A DNA stretch of 64,000 nucleotides, taken from NCBI GenBank assembly GCA_900230115.1, contig LT907983.1, forward strand, positions 3,673,001-3,737,000. Reading direction: 5' to 3'. Position 1 is the first letter of the stretch. Each line of letters begins with the position of its first letter. The position numbers and the translations under genes are program-made. Below are positions 24,919-33,057 of the stretch, piece by piece. The notes beneath the pieces were generated by a model. The model worked only from the letters and a program-made list of their open reading frames with translations, did not search any database and was not told the origin of the DNA. This stretch comes from Spirosomataceae bacterium TFI 002. Lineage in GTDB: Bacteria; Bacteroidota; Bacteroidia; Cytophagales; Spirosomataceae.

Positions 24919-25500
24919 ATGAATAAGATTTTAGGCTTTTTTGCTTTAATTCTACTGCTCGCAAGTTGTGGCGGGGAAGAAGTATACACCCCTAAACCCA
25001 AAGGTTTTAATAGAATTGATTTACCAAAACACGAGTATAGAACCTTGGAAGGAAATTACCCTTATAATTTTGAATACTCTCAAAGTGCAATTATTCAAAA
25101 AGATACTTTTGCGAGAGCAGAGCCATATTGGATCATTATATATTACCCAGAACTTGACGCGAGAATTCAGCTTACTTACAAACCATTGAATGGAAACATG
25201 ACCAAGTTGCAGGAGCACATTGGTGATTCATTTAAACTTGCAGCTAAACATCAGGTGCGTGCTACCTCACAAAAGGATCAAATGGTAAAGTATAAAAGTG
25301 GCAACACAGCTTTGGTAATGAATATCGAAGGAGAAGTGCCAAGTCATTATCAGTTCATTACGACCGATACTACCAAACACTTTCTGCGAGGAGCGAGTTA
25401 TCTAATGCAACCAACGGTCAATGATTCTCTTAAACCAGTTGTAGATTTTATTAAAAGAGATTGTGAACACTTATTAGAAACCTTAACTTGGAAACAATGA
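24919..25500 (+). CDS. gldD: gliding motility lipoprotein GldD
   Basis: The 193-residue lipoprotein has its lipidated cysteine at C17 (LLLASCGGE), followed by the GldD hallmark YTPKPKGFNRIDLPKHEY. Further conserved segments are YWIIIYYP, IQLTYKPL, HQVRATSQ and HFLRGASYL. In Flavobacterium johnsoniae GldD is required for gliding and is tied to the type IX secretion system. It is the first gene of a four-gene cluster; its TGA overlaps the next ATG by 4 bp (ATGA). In this window it is not accompanied by gldE or ssb, its common neighbours. A box TATCTTTA, one mismatch from TAnnTTTG, lies about 30 bp before the start. Confidence 0.95.
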   Translation: MNKILGFFALILLLASCGGEEVYTPKPKGFNRIDLPKHEYRTLEGNYPYNFEYSQSAIIQKDTFARAEPYWIIIYYPELDARIQLTYKPLNGNMTKLQEHIGDSFKLAAKHQVRATSQKDQMVKYKSGNTALVMNIEGEVPSHYQFITTDTTKHFLRGASYLMQPTVNDSLKPVVDFIKRDCEHLLETLTWKQ

Positions 25501-25730
25501 TATTTTCGACTGAATCTCCCGACTGGCAAATTGTACTTCAAGAAAGCGATAACATGCTTGCACAGTTGCTTAAAAATGAAGTGGAATTAAACGATATTCC
25601 ATGTTACCTAATAAACCGAACCGACAGTAGCTACCCTATTTTTGGTAAAACCTTTTTATATGTTCCCCGCGATCAGGCGGACGTAGCAAAAGCGGTGATT
25701 GATGTATTTATGGAAAAGAGGAATGACTGA
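25497..25730 (+). CDS. DUF2007 (putative signal-transducing) small protein
   Basis: The 77-residue protein has the DUF2007 pattern of a short alpha/beta fold: EAxxLxxxLxxxGI-type helix (SDNMLAQLLKNEVELNDIPCYLINR), then FGKTFLYVPRDQADVAKAVID. I start at ATG 25497, which overlaps the gldD stop as ATGA, rather than at the in-frame TTG three codons earlier. The stop overlaps the cdsA start (ATGACTGA). Its function is unknown. DUF2007 genes commonly lie beside cdsA in Bacteroidota, and the overlaps here support a single transcript. Confidence 0.85.
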   Translation: MIFSTESPDWQIVLQESDNMLAQLLKNEVELNDIPCYLINRTDSSYPIFGKTFLYVPRDQADVAKAVIDVFMEKRND

Positions 25731-26556
25731 TAGACTTAGCCAATACTCTAATTTAACTCAAAGGATTATTGCAGCTTTAGTGGCTGTGCCTATTATTATC
25801 GCTAGTATTTTTTACTCGCCGGTAACTTTTTGGTTATTATTTCTTTTTATTTCTATTTTGACACAATATGAGTTTTATAAACTGATAGGTCTTAATGGAA
25901 ACCTTCCTCTATCTATTTATGGTACATTATGCGGTGCAACGCTAAATACTTTGGCTTTTTTGATTGAAAGAGAGATTTTGCCATTCAGGTATTATTACCT
26001 CATCATTCCATTACTTACGGTTACTTTCTTTATTAAACTCTATAAAAAATCGGACTCCAAGCCTTTTGAAAACTTGGGCTATACTTTTTTGGGAATTATA
26101 TATGTAGCTGTTCCATTTACCTTGGTAAATGAGCTTGTAATAGAAGAAGGACATTACAAGCCGTATTTGATGATGGGTGTGTTACTGATCTTGTGGGTTA
26201 ATGATAGTGGGGCTTATTTTGCAGGAAGTCTAATGGGTAAGAGAAAGCTATTTGAGCGAATCTCTCCAAAGAAAACATGGGAAGGTTTGATAGGTGGTGC
26301 TGTGTTTTCTGTTATAGCTGCATTCATATATGGACAATACTATACTCAGCTAGAGCTTTGGAAGTGGTTGGGGATTGCTGTAATTATTGTGATCACAGGC
26401 ACACTTGGAGACTTAGTAGAGTCGTTATTTAAGAGAAGTATTGCTATTAAAGACTCAGGATCTATAATCCCTGGGCATGGTGGTTTCTTAGACAGGTTTG
26501 ATGGTCTCTTGCTTTCTATGCCTTTTATTCTTACTTTTTTGAAAATATTCGTGTGA
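25723..26556 (+). CDS. cdsA: phosphatidate cytidylyltransferase
   Basis: The 277-residue membrane enzyme makes CDP-diacylglycerol from phosphatidate and CTP, the branch point for membrane phospholipids. Several transmembrane helices are clear, and the C-terminal family signature is complete: SLFKRSIAIKDSGSIIPGHGG followed by FLDRFD. LWVNDSGAYFAGSLMGKRKLF and SPKKTWEGLIGG are further family blocks. I start at ATG 25723, overlapping the DUF2007 stop and preceded by GAGG, not at the upstream TTG at 25699. The TGA overlaps the next ATG by one base (TGATG). Confidence 0.95.
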   Translation: MTDRLSQYSNLTQRIIAALVAVPIIIASIFYSPVTFWLLFLFISILTQYEFYKLIGLNGNLPLSIYGTLCGATLNTLAFLIEREILPFRYYYLIIPLLTVTFFIKLYKKSDSKPFENLGYTFLGIIYVAVPFTLVNELVIEEGHYKPYLMMGVLLILWVNDSGAYFAGSLMGKRKLFERISPKKTWEGLIGGAVFSVIAAFIYGQYYTQLELWKWLGIAVIIVITGTLGDLVESLFKRSIAIKDSGSIIPGHGGFLDRFDGLLLSMPFILTFLKIFV

Positions 26557-27266
26557 TGAGGAGTTTAGTGTTGTTATTATTTATTGGAATATGTTCTCTT
26601 GGAGCTTATGATAGCTATGCCCAAGGGCAGGAAAAGTATATTACTTTTTCGGGTTTTGTTATTGACGGAAAGTCGGATGAACCGCTTCCTGGGGCCTATA
26701 TTATCAATGAAAGAGCTGGTAGAGGGACATTAAGTAACAGTAAAGGTTACTTCTTAATCGATGTGTTTCCGGGAGATAGTTTGGTGTTTAGCTACCTTGG
26801 ATTTAAGAAGCAATACCATATCATTCCAAAGGACGTAACGCTTAATTATTCGGCTGTTGTGGAGTTGATGGAGAATGCTACGATGTTAAAAGAAGTTAAA
26901 GTTTATCCATTCAGAAATGAGGAAGAATTTAAACTTGCTTTGATAGAAATGGAGTTGCCAGATGCTCGTGATCGAGATATTTTGGATCAAAACTTTAGTA
27001 AAGCAAACTTAGAAAGAGCAATGGCACTGCAAGGTATGGGTGCTGGGGCAAATTATAGATATGCAATGAATCAGCAGCTCATGCAGATTCAGTCTCAGGG
27101 ACAAATGACTGTGAACCCCTTAACGAATGTTTTTTCTTGGGGTAATTTTATCAAATCAGTTAAAGACGGAAGTTTTCAATCCAACTTTAAAAAGAAATCA
27201 CCAGATTATGTAGTTCCACGAGATGCTGGAACAAGGGATCAAATATTCCGAAATAGCGGTAATTAA
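26556..27266 (+). CDS. exported protein with CarboxypepD_reg-like domain
   Basis: The 236-residue protein starts at ATG 26556, overlapping the cdsA stop by one base. It has a signal peptide ending near DSYAQG (24). Residues 30-115 are a carboxypeptidase-regulatory-like beta sandwich: FSGFVIDGKSDEPLPGAYI, RGTLSNSKGYFLIDV, GDSLVFSYLGFKKQ. This module usually precedes a TonB-dependent receptor barrel, but here no plug or barrel follows. The remaining 120 residues are Gln/Asn/Met-rich (ALQGMGAGANYRYAMNQQ), with no recognised domain. Similar free-standing proteins are common in Bacteroidota and poorly understood. It is the last gene of the gldD cluster. Confidence 0.82.
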   Translation: MRSLVLLLFIGICSLGAYDSYAQGQEKYITFSGFVIDGKSDEPLPGAYIINERAGRGTLSNSKGYFLIDVFPGDSLVFSYLGFKKQYHIIPKDVTLNYSAVVELMENATMLKEVKVYPFRNEEEFKLALIEMELPDARDRDILDQNFSKANLERAMALQGMGAGANYRYAMNQQLMQIQSQGQMTVNPLTNVFSWGNFIKSVKDGSFQSNFKKKSPDYVVPRDAGTRDQIFRNSGN

Positions 27267-27292
27267 AATATACGAATAAGTTGAAAAGTGGA

Positions 27293-27312
27293 TTTCGTTG
27301 ATTTTAACGAAA
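27293..27312. terminator. weak hairpin between convergent operons
   Basis: TTTCGTT (27293-27299) and AACGAAA (27306-27312) form a 7-bp stem with a GATTTT loop in the 55-bp gap between two converging transcripts. No T-run follows on either strand, so the call rests mainly on position. Confidence 0.3.
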
Positions 27313-27321
27313 CTTCAATGC

Positions 27322-27840
27322 TCATTCGTTGTCTTTGAACCAACTAGCATACAGCATGTAATTATTGGCTGTTCTCATAAAAACTTCCCCTAGTTCAGGA
27401 TTGATTTCCTTTAGGAATTTTGCAGGGTTACCTACGTAAACGCTATTTGGTGGAACAATAGTGTTTTGTGTTACTACCGCACCAGCTCCAATAATTGAGT
27501 TTTTGCCAATTACGGCTCCATCCATTACTATTGCTCCCATTCCTATGAGTACCTCATCTTCAATGGTGCAACCGTGTAAAATAGCATTATGGCCAATACT
27601 AACATTATTCCCTACCGTAGTTGCTGTTTTTTGATAGGTACAATGGATCACAGCACCATCTTGAATATTCACCTTATCTCCGAGAATAATCTTGTTTACA
27701 TCTCCTCTTAAAACCGCATTGAACCATATGGTACAATCTTCTCCCATGCTTGTATCTCCTACAATGGTAGCGTTGGGAGCAAGCCAACAACTTTGAGGAA
27801 TCGTAGGTGAAACGCCTTTTACAGGGAGGATAATTGCCAT
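27322..27840 (-). CDS. gamma-class carbonic anhydrase family protein, last gene of the nuo operon
   Basis: The 172-residue left-handed beta-helix protein is built of hexapeptide repeats. The three zinc histidines of gamma carbonic anhydrases are present: H66 (GAVIHC), H84 (SIGHN) and H89 (ILHGC). Residues equivalent to R59, D61, Q75 and D76 of the archaeal enzyme Cam are also there (R45-G-D47, Q60-D61). The gene begins 3 bp after the nuoJ stop, so it is almost certainly co-transcribed with the complex I genes. It could be an ordinary YrdA/PaaY-like protein. A complex I link, as in plants, is an inference from position. Confidence 0.9.
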   Translation of the reverse strand: MAIILPVKGVSPTIPQSCWLAPNATIVGDTSMGEDCTIWFNAVLRGDVNKIILGDKVNIQDGAVIHCTYQKTATTVGNNVSIGHNAILHGCTIEDEVLIGMGAIVMDGAVIGKNSIIGAGAVVTQNTIVPPNSVYVGNPAKFLKEINPELGEVFMRTANNYMLYASWFKDNE

Positions 27841-27843
27841 AGT

Positions 27844-28389
27844 TTAAAAATTACGTTCGCCTTTTTCACGTTTCCCTAGCATAACTGCACCGGCCATTGC
27901 CACAAGGAAAAGAACAGAAACAAGCTCGAATGGAAGTACATACTTACTATACATTACCTTTCCGAGATTCTCGATTAGGCCAGCTTTTGCATTGAATGTA
28001 TATGGGTTTAACTTCGCAATTTCGGTATTTCGAATTGTTACGATCAGTAGAAATCCAATTACGCCAGCTATTACACTCGCTCCTATCATTACTACGTTTC
28101 TGTCTAATTCATTACTTTCACCTCTTAGGTTAAGAAACATAACGACAAATAGAAACAAGACCATGATTGCACCCGCATATACAATGATATTTACAGCAGC
28201 TACAAACTGAGCATTGAGTAATATGTATATAGATGAAAGCGAGAAAAAAGTAAGTATAAGGTAAATGACACTATGCATTGGATTTTTGGAAACTACTGTT
28301 CCTATTCCACCCAAAAGAGTCAAAAGAGACACAATGTAGAAAGACCATTGTGTCATTGTTAAGTTTTTTAATGTTTCTAAAAACTCCAT
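27844..28389 (-). CDS. nuoJ: NADH-quinone oxidoreductase subunit J
   Basis: The 181-residue membrane subunit has five predicted helices. The third contains the family segment FVAAVNIIVYAGAIMVLFLFVVMFLNL, including the glycine bend of the ND6-type pi-bulge helix. The loop between helices four and five, AKLNPYTFNAKAGLIENLGKVMYSKYVLPFELVS, is typical. It begins 1 bp after nuoI. In most bacteria nuoK, L, M and N follow; here the next gene is a carbonic anhydrase and then a convergent operon. Confidence 0.93.
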   Translation of the reverse strand: MEFLETLKNLTMTQWSFYIVSLLTLLGGIGTVVSKNPMHSVIYLILTFFSLSSIYILLNAQFVAAVNIIVYAGAIMVLFLFVVMFLNLRGESNELDRNVVMIGASVIAGVIGFLLIVTIRNTEIAKLNPYTFNAKAGLIENLGKVMYSKYVLPFELVSVLFLVAMAGAVMLGKREKGERNF

Positions 28390-28390
28390 T

Positions 28391-28966
28391 TTAGTTATTA
28401 TCTACTGGGTAGGCTTGTTGCTTTTCCCACAATTTAGTCATTTCTTCTTTTGTCCAAGCATCACGCTCATATCGCTCGTTCATGTCCTCAACCAATTGGT
28501 CTTTGCCATAAATTACATTTTCACGGCTAGTGAATACCGGAACGAACTTATCATGACGCAAATAAACAGCTTCTTTAGGGCATGCTTCTTCACAAAGGCC
28601 ACAAAATATACATCTAAGCATATTGACCTCGTATTGTGCAGCATACTTTTCTTCGCGATACAAATGCTCTTCGCCTTTTACTCGTTCGGCTGCTACCATA
28701 GAAATAGCTTCTGCAGGGCAAGCAACTGCACATAAGCCACAAGCAGTACATCTTTCGCGGCCTTCTTCATCTCGTTTAAGAATGTGATGGCCTCTAAATA
28801 TTGGTCCTAAGTATCGTTTTTGCTCAGGGTATCGAATAGTCGCTTTTTTGGAGAAAAAGTGCTTAAGTGTAATCCCAAGTCCTCTTGCAATACCCGGTAG
28901 GTAACTGCTTTCTGCCAGCGTTAATGGCGTCTTATCTGTTTTCTTTGATCTGTTTGTTAACTGCAT
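28391..28966 (-). CDS. nuoI: NADH-quinone oxidoreductase subunit I
   Basis: The 191-residue ferredoxin-like subunit carries clusters N6a and N6b. Two CxxCxxCxxxC motifs are intact: C73-C76-C79-C83 (CTACGLCAVACP) and C119-C122-C125-C129 (CIFCGLCEEACP). The N-terminal amphipathic part (SYLPGIARGLGITLKHFF) should lie on the membrane. The first base of its ATG overlaps the nuoH stop. It is placed between nuoH and nuoJ as in other complex I operons. Confidence 0.96.
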   Translation of the reverse strand: MQLTNRSKKTDKTPLTLAESSYLPGIARGLGITLKHFFSKKATIRYPEQKRYLGPIFRGHHILKRDEEGRERCTACGLCAVACPAEAISMVAAERVKGEEHLYREEKYAAQYEVNMLRCIFCGLCEEACPKEAVYLRHDKFVPVFTSRENVIYGKDQLVEDMNERYERDAWTKEEMTKLWEKQQAYPVDNN

Positions 28967-30111
28967 TAAGACTGAGCTGTTTTAGGTTTTACAAAAGGCC
29001 AAACGATATATAATGCTGCCAAAAAGCAAGCAAGTCCAATATAGGTTCCAAGTAATGGTTGTCCCGAAAGTTCTGCCGCTGCTGTAATGACGATATTGAC
29101 TATAGCCAGTGGGATAAGCCCTTTCCAACCAAGATTCATTAATTGGTCATACCTAAATCTAGGCAATGTCCAGCGAACCCACATGTAAAGGAATATGAAG
29201 AAAGCAATTTTTATAAATAGGACAAGGATACCAACTCCAGTTGCTAAGTTATGTCCTAAAACTGTTCCCATGCTTGAAGTAAGCCATGCATAAACGGTAT
29301 CCATTCCTGGATAGTTAAAACCGCCAAAATACAATGAGGCTAATATAGCTGAGGAGATAAACATATTGATATACTCTGAGAAAAGGTAAAGACCTAGTTT
29401 CATGGAACCATATTCTGTATGATAACCAGCGACTAGCTCGTTCTCTGATTCTGGTAGGTCAAATGGTGTTCTATTACACTCAGCAAATGAGCAAGTAAGA
29501 AACACTAAAAATCCTAAAGGCTGGTACCAAATGTTCCAGTCCATTCCGTGTTGTTGCGTAACAATTGATCGAATTGAAAGTGATTCTGACATCATCAAAA
29601 TTGCGATTATCGATAATCCCATTCCCAATTCGTAAGAAATATTCTGAGATGCGGCACGAATTGCTCCGTATAAAGAGTATTTGTTATTTGATGCCCATCC
29701 ACCAATTAGAATTCCATAAACTCCAAGTGCCACCACGCCAAAAACCCAAAGAATACCAATGTTTACTTCGATGCCTTGTACCAATACCAATTCCCCAGTT
29801 GTAAGCATAATAGAATCGCCAAATGGTATAACCGCACTTGCCATTAATGCAGTTAGCATTGCAAGTGAAGGCCCCATGATAAAGAGCCATTTGTCAGCCA
29901 TGTTTGGCACAAAATCCTCTTTGAAGAATAGCTTTACAGCATCGGCAAGTGGTTGTAAAAGACCAAAAGGTCCAGCATAATCGGGACCAACACGATCCTG
30001 AATAAATGCCGCAATTACTCTTTCAAAGTACGTTTCGTATGCAGCTATGGTAAGAGAAACTGCAAAAATGCTAACGATAATGATTGTTTTGACTAGAAAT
30101 ACTGATTCCAT
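28966..30111 (-). CDS. nuoH: NADH-quinone oxidoreductase subunit H
   Basis: The 381-residue membrane subunit contributes to the quinone channel. The signature IQDRVGPDYAGPFGLLQPLADAVKLFFKEDFVP lies near the N-terminus. A second block, SFAECNRTPFDLPESENELVAGYHTEYGSMKLGLYLFSEY, forms the conserved acidic quinone-site loop. About eight to nine transmembrane helices are visible. It starts 7 bp after nuoG and overlaps nuoI by one base. Confidence 0.96.
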   Translation of the reverse strand: MESVFLVKTIIIVSIFAVSLTIAAYETYFERVIAAFIQDRVGPDYAGPFGLLQPLADAVKLFFKEDFVPNMADKWLFIMGPSLAMLTALMASAVIPFGDSIMLTTGELVLVQGIEVNIGILWVFGVVALGVYGILIGGWASNNKYSLYGAIRAASQNISYELGMGLSIIAILMMSESLSIRSIVTQQHGMDWNIWYQPLGFLVFLTCSFAECNRTPFDLPESENELVAGYHTEYGSMKLGLYLFSEYINMFISSAILASLYFGGFNYPGMDTVYAWLTSSMGTVLGHNLATGVGILVLFIKIAFFIFLYMWVRWTLPRFRYDQLMNLGWKGLIPLAIVNIVITAAAELSGQPLLGTYIGLACFLAALYIVWPFVKPKTAQS

Positions 30112-30118
30112 TTATCGT

Positions 30119-31204
30119 TTATTTTTTGAAATAAGATTCGTTTTTCTCCATTAAGATTTTATAATCCTCTGAAGCTTTAATTTCCTTCAAGTTTTTATTG
30201 TAAGGCCTGCTATCATCAATATTCTTATAATGAGTTGCCGCGTACTTTATTCCAAACTCTGGCTTTATAAGGTCTTTTCTATATTTATTTGCCGAAACTA
30301 CCGAGTGTCTTGAAACTTGAGTAGGCCCTTCTATTGTCCAGTCTTGGGTTTCTTTTTTATCAAATCGGCAGGTATTACAGATAAATTCATCTACCTCACC
30401 CCATTGGTTTTTCCTTCCAGTAACTCTTATTACTTCTTCGCCTTTATACCATAAATGCACTTTACCGCTGCACTTTTCACAGTCTCTATGTGCATCAACA
30501 GGCTTACTAAACCAAACTCTATTTTTGAATCGGTAGGTCTTATCAGTTAATGCTCCTACAGGACACACGTCTATTACATTTCCCGAAAAATCGTTATCTA
30601 TAGCGTTATTGATATAAGTGCTTATTTCGGCATGGTCACCTCTGTGCATTACTCCATGAACACGTTTGTCGGTAATCTGATCAGCAGTGTGAACACAACG
30701 ATAACACAGAATACAACGATTCATATGTAGTTGTACATATGGGCCTATATTTTCTGGTTCAAAGGTTCTTCTATCCTCTTCAAAACGCTGAGATTCCGTA
30801 CCATGCTTGAACGAAAAATCTTGTAAATGACATTCACCAGCTTGATCACATACAGGGCAATCTAAAGGGTGGTTGATTAATAAAAATTCAACAACACCTT
30901 TTCTTGCTTCTAAAACCTCTTCGTTTATGTAGTTCTCCACCACCATTCCATCCTGGGCCGGAGTAATGCATGATGCAACCAATTTAGGCATTGGTCTCGG
31001 GTCTCTTTCCGAGCCTTGAGCTACTTTCACCAAGCAAGCCCTGCATTTTCCGCCAGATTTCTCTAGTGGTTTGTAATAGCACATAGCAGGTGGAGCAACT
31101 TCAGGCCCTATTTTTCTTGCAGCTTGCAAAATTGTAGTTCCCTGAGGTACTTCTACCTGTATTCCATCTACTGTTACTTTTATCAATTCTTGATTTGTGC
31201 TCAT
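30119..31204 (-). CDS. nuoG: short NADH-quinone oxidoreductase subunit G
   Basis: The 361-residue subunit is far shorter than NuoG of E. coli (about 900). It keeps the iron-sulfur part: 2Fe-2S ligands in MCYYKPLEKSGGKCRACLVKV and CITPAQ, the His/Cys cluster in HPLDCPVCDQAGECHL, and a 4Fe-4S motif CILCYRCVH with VIDVCPVGAL. A further Cys set (CEKC, ICNTC) matches the start of the molybdopterin-oxidoreductase region, where the protein stops. Short NuoG is known in Bacteroidota, so this is not read as a truncated gene. It starts 24 bp after nuoF. Confidence 0.92.
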   Translation of the reverse strand: MSTNQELIKVTVDGIQVEVPQGTTILQAARKIGPEVAPPAMCYYKPLEKSGGKCRACLVKVAQGSERDPRPMPKLVASCITPAQDGMVVENYINEEVLEARKGVVEFLLINHPLDCPVCDQAGECHLQDFSFKHGTESQRFEEDRRTFEPENIGPYVQLHMNRCILCYRCVHTADQITDKRVHGVMHRGDHAEISTYINNAIDNDFSGNVIDVCPVGALTDKTYRFKNRVWFSKPVDAHRDCEKCSGKVHLWYKGEEVIRVTGRKNQWGEVDEFICNTCRFDKKETQDWTIEGPTQVSRHSVVSANKYRKDLIKPEFGIKYAATHYKNIDDSRPYNKNLKEIKASEDYKILMEKNESYFKK

Positions 31205-31228
31205 TTATTTTGAAGCAAAAAGTATGTA

Positions 31229-32566
31229 TTAAACTAATATCTTTTCTAAACCCATGAAAACTGCCCCTTTAGCGGTTGCATCTTCTGGATGTGTAATGTG
31301 CCATTCAAATTCATCTCTGAAGTGACGAATTGCACTTGCAACTGGCCATGCCGCCGCATCACCAAGTGGACAAATCGTATTGCCTTCTATTTTTTTTGCT
31401 ACATCTACTAGCAAGTCGATGTCTCTTTCATTGCCTTTTCCATGCTCAATGCGATGTAGAACTTTTTCCATCCAACCTGTACCTTCTCTACATGGAGAGC
31501 ATTGGCCGCATGACTCATGGCGGTAAAATCTTGCGAAATTCCAAGTATTGCGAACAATACAAGTTGTTTCATCCATGGCGATAAAACCTCCAGACCCTAG
31601 CATCGTTCCTGATTGAAAACCTCCATCAGAAAGTGATTCGTAGGACATAAGTCTGTTTTCGCCATTTACAGTTTTCAGTATTAATTCGGCAGGTAAAATT
31701 GGAACAGACGAACCTCCAGCTACTACAGCTTTAAGGTGATGTCCATCTCTAATTCCTCCTAAATACTCATCTGAGTATATAAATTCTTCTACAGGAAGGC
31801 CGAGTTCAATTTCGTAAACACCTGGTTTTTTAATATGACCCGATGCTGAAATTAGCTTGGTACCTGTACTTCTACCTATTCCTATATTGGCATAGGCTTC
31901 TCCACCATTATTAACAATCCAAGGAGTTGTAGCGATCGACTCTACGTTATTAACTACTGTAGGGCATTGATAAAGACCTTTTACCGCTGGGAAAGGCGGT
32001 TTGTTTCGAGGATTTCCTCTTTTGCCTTCAAGTGATTCTAATAGAGCAGTCTCTTCTCCGCAAATATATGCTCCTCCACCTGGTTGTACAATTATCTCTA
32101 AGTCATACCCACTTCCAAGAATATTTTGTCCTAAAAAACCAGCAGCTTTAGCTTCTGCAATTGCTTTTTCTAAAATATGGATAACATACATCAATTCACC
32201 TCGAACGTAAATGAATGACTTATTTGCTCCTAGGGTAAAGCTTGATACAATCATTCCCTCAATGAGTAAATGAGGGAGTTCTTTCATTAAATAATGATCC
32301 TTAAATGTACCTGGCTCAGATTCGTCTGCATTGCAAACTAAGTATCTCGGTACACCTTCGGGTTTGGCCAGAAAGCTCCATTTCATTCCCATAGGGAAAC
32401 CTGCACCACCTCTACCTCTAACTCCTGCGAGTTTGACTTCTTCCAGAACCTCTTCTGGAGACATTTTTTTAATAGCTTTCTCTACAGCAGCGTAACCGCC
32501 CATTTTGCGATATACTTCAAAAGTATTGATGCCAGGAACGTTGATATGTTCTGTTAATATTTTCAT
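31229..32566 (-). CDS. nuoF: NADH-quinone oxidoreductase subunit F
   Basis: This 445-residue subunit holds the NADH site, FMN and cluster N3. The nucleotide loop GRGGAGFPMGMKWSF and the FMN region (GGGAYICGEETALLESLEGKRGNPRNKPPFPA) are intact. The 4Fe-4S ligands are in CGQCSPCREG and NTICPLGD. Its start overlaps the nuoE stop by 4 bp, showing tight coupling. The presence of E, F and G indicates a full NADH-oxidising complex, not a ferredoxin-type one. Confidence 0.97.
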   Translation of the reverse strand: MKILTEHINVPGINTFEVYRKMGGYAAVEKAIKKMSPEEVLEEVKLAGVRGRGGAGFPMGMKWSFLAKPEGVPRYLVCNADESEPGTFKDHYLMKELPHLLIEGMIVSSFTLGANKSFIYVRGELMYVIHILEKAIAEAKAAGFLGQNILGSGYDLEIIVQPGGGAYICGEETALLESLEGKRGNPRNKPPFPAVKGLYQCPTVVNNVESIATTPWIVNNGGEAYANIGIGRSTGTKLISASGHIKKPGVYEIELGLPVEEFIYSDEYLGGIRDGHHLKAVVAGGSSVPILPAELILKTVNGENRLMSYESLSDGGFQSGTMLGSGGFIAMDETTCIVRNTWNFARFYRHESCGQCSPCREGTGWMEKVLHRIEHGKGNERDIDLLVDVAKKIEGNTICPLGDAAAWPVASAIRHFRDEFEWHITHPEDATAKGAVFMGLEKILV

Positions 32567-33051
32567 TTGCTCAAGTCAGCTATGATTTCGTCTACTTTAT
32601 CATTTGTAAGATGGGTATAGAATTTTTCTCTAATTTGAAAACAAGGCCCCCAGCCACAGGCTGCAAGGCATTCTACTTCTTTTACTGTGAATTTGCCATC
32701 TTTCGTTGTTTCGCCTGTTTGGATCCCTAATGTTGATTTTAGGTGGTCATAAACCTCTTCGCCTCCCATTGTACAGCAAGGGCCTGTTCGGCAATACTCG
32801 ATTACGTTTTTGCCCACTGGTTCCAAATGAAACATGGTATAAAAAGTAGCAACTTCATATACTTCAATAGGCTGAATTTGGAGCATTTCTGCAACGTAAT
32901 CCATTACTTCTGGGCTAACCCATCCAAATTGCTCTTGAGCCAAATGAAGTAAGGGTAACAAAGCCGATTTTTGCTTTCCTTCAGGATAGCGAGCAATGAT
33001 TTTTTTTGCTTTTTCTGCTTTCTCAGGACTAAATTTGATGGTCTCTGTCAT
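32563..33051 (-). CDS. nuoE: NADH-quinone oxidoreductase subunit E
   Basis: The 162-residue thioredoxin-fold subunit carries 2Fe-2S cluster N1a. The helical N-terminus (ALLPLLHLAQEQFGWVSPEVMDYVAEML) is followed by the cysteine pairs in YCRTGPCCTMGG and VECLAACGWGPC. It starts 6 bp after nuoD and overlaps nuoF by 4 bp. Confidence 0.96.
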   Translation of the reverse strand: MTETIKFSPEKAEKAKKIIARYPEGKQKSALLPLLHLAQEQFGWVSPEVMDYVAEMLQIQPIEVYEVATFYTMFHLEPVGKNVIEYCRTGPCCTMGGEEVYDHLKSTLGIQTGETTKDGKFTVKEVECLAACGWGPCFQIREKFYTHLTNDKVDEIIADLSK

Positions 33052-33057
33052 TTATAT

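Noticed and set aside
30119-31204. nuoG as a frameshifted pseudogene
   Set aside because: The stop is followed 7 bp later by nuoH, no remnant of the missing domain is seen, and short NuoG is typical of the phylum.
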